Assembly (NCBI GenBank): GCA_046351135.1
Contig: JAXLZA010000009.1
Coordinates: forward strand, 62,001 to 126,000
DNA from: UBA4427 sp046351135
GTDB lineage: Bacteria; Myxococcota_A; UBA9160; UBA4427
DNA: 64,000 nt
Direction of reading: 5' to 3'
Part shown: piece after piece, positions 63,492 through 64,000 of the stretch
How the letters are laid out: each line of letters opens with the position of its first letter
Numbering within the stretch: position 1 is the first letter of the stretch
Made by a program: the position numbers and the translations under genes
Notes under the pieces: generated by a model
Databases searched by the model: none
Seen by the model: the letters and a program-made list of their open reading frames with translations, nothing else
What the model was told of the DNA's origin: nothing

Positions 63492-64000
63492 CTACCACTT
63501 GAGCCCGCGCGCCCCGCCGCCGTCGACCTTCACGACCTGACCACTGACGTAGGCCGCGTCGTCCGAAGCGAGATAGGCGACGACCTGCGCCACGTCCTCG
63601 GGCGTCGCGACGCGGCCCGCCGCCGCCGTCGCGGCGAAGGCCGCGAGCTGCGCCTCGTCGAAGAGCCCGCGTGTCGCGGGCGTCAACACGAAGCCCGGCG
63701 ACACGACGTTGCTGCGGATGCCCTGGGCGCCGTACATGGAGGCGGTGTAGGCCGAGAGCGTCTCGATCGCGGCCTTGCAGGTTCCGTAGGCGATCCGGCT
63801 GCCGGTCGGATGATGCGCCGCACCGGAGGACATCGTCACGATCGACCCGCCGCCCGTCTCGAGCATCGCGGGGATCGCGTGGCGGCAGCCGTAGACGGCG
63901 GCCATCACGACGACCTCGAAGGTCTTCTGCCAGACGGCGTTCGGGGTTCCGATCGTGTCCCCGTCGTCGGCGAACGCCGTCACGGCATTGTTGTGGAGCA
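63492..64000 (-). CDS. SDR-family oxidoreductase, C-terminal part (runs off window)
   Basis: The frame stays open to the window edge, so the cofactor-binding start lies outside. The visible end has NNA at the edge (NNAG-type motif), GGSIVTMSSGAAHHPTGSRI with the catalytic Ser, AYGTCKAAIE with Tyr and Lys of the YxxxK motif, IRSNVVSPGFVLTP and the C-terminal YVSGQVVKVDGGGARGL. It is a classical SDR. The GTG at 63983 would remove the NNAG motif and is not the true start. A VOC gene lies downstream. Confidence 0.85.
   Translation of the reverse strand, partial: LHNNAVTAFADDGDTIGTPNAVWQKTFEVVVMAAVYGCRHAIPAMLETGGGSIVTMSSGAAHHPTGSRIAYGTCKAAIETLSAYTASMYGAQGIRSNVVSPGFVLTPATRGLFDEAQLAAFAATAAAGRVATPEDVAQVVAYLASDDAAYVSGQVVKVDGGGARGLKW

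Overview
The window is GC-rich bacterial chromosome, probably from a Gram-negative delta-proteobacterial-type lineage (Myxococcota or a related phylum). That placement is inference. It rests on the many PEP-CTERM exported proteins, TAT and lipoprotein signals, outer-membrane barrel proteins, a lipid A deacylase-like protein, and an NrsF/ECF sigma pair driving a bufferin locus. No rRNA, tRNA or CRISPR array was seen.

Region 1 (about 1-23 kb) is an accessory region. It holds secreted PEP-CTERM proteins, a phosphatase-superfamily lipoprotein, an alpha/beta hydrolase, a divergent SDR/LysR pair, a LysE-type exporter and a tyrosine phosphatase. Between them lies a graveyard of broken genes: a cytochrome-like gene with an in-frame TGA, an NADP/F420 reductase fragment, a frameshifted beta-helix gene, a start-less domain fragment, a 5'-truncated flavin oxidoreductase, a decayed PEP-CTERM gene and an IS481-type transposase remnant. 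A small intergenic repeat family sits beside several of them.

Region 2 (23.1-27.0 kb) is a compact bufferin operon in the order DoxX, BufA, BufB (MNIO), BufC. It faces an nrsF-sigma operon, and a convincing ECF-type promoter lies upstream of doxX.

Region 3 (27.4-37 kb) holds three PEP-CTERM genes, a DksA homologue lacking three of four zinc-finger cysteines, a short-chain dehydrogenase, a COG0523 metallochaperone GTPase, a vanadium haloperoxidase-like enzyme and a multi-pass membrane protein.

Region 4 (37.1-44.6 kb) is the most unusual part. A tightly packed minus-strand operon runs DUF1826, NicO-type metal transporter, COG0523 GTPase, WD40 protein, a second COG0523-like protein that has lost every GTPase motif, and an FAD/NAD(P) protein. 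It is divergent from a metal permease. I propose it as a metal (probably zinc-responsive) homeostasis system.

Region 5 (44.6-48.8 kb) returns to PEP-CTERM and beta-helix secreted proteins. One more PEP-CTERM gene there is broken by a stop codon.

Region 6 (49.5-64 kb) is core-like: hisS, speA and an exonuclease III with a long basic tail in a row, a BrnT/BrnA toxin-antitoxin pair, a rhomboid-fold protein without the usual catalytic histidine, a PHP-type metallohydrolase lipoprotein, a conserved-looking unknown, a PagL-like deacylase, a barrel lipoprotein, a VOC protein and an SDR running off the end.

Twelve apparently intact proteins carry a C-terminal PEP-CTERM-type (or related) sorting signal. 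No exosortase gene lies in the window, so sorting must depend on genes elsewhere.
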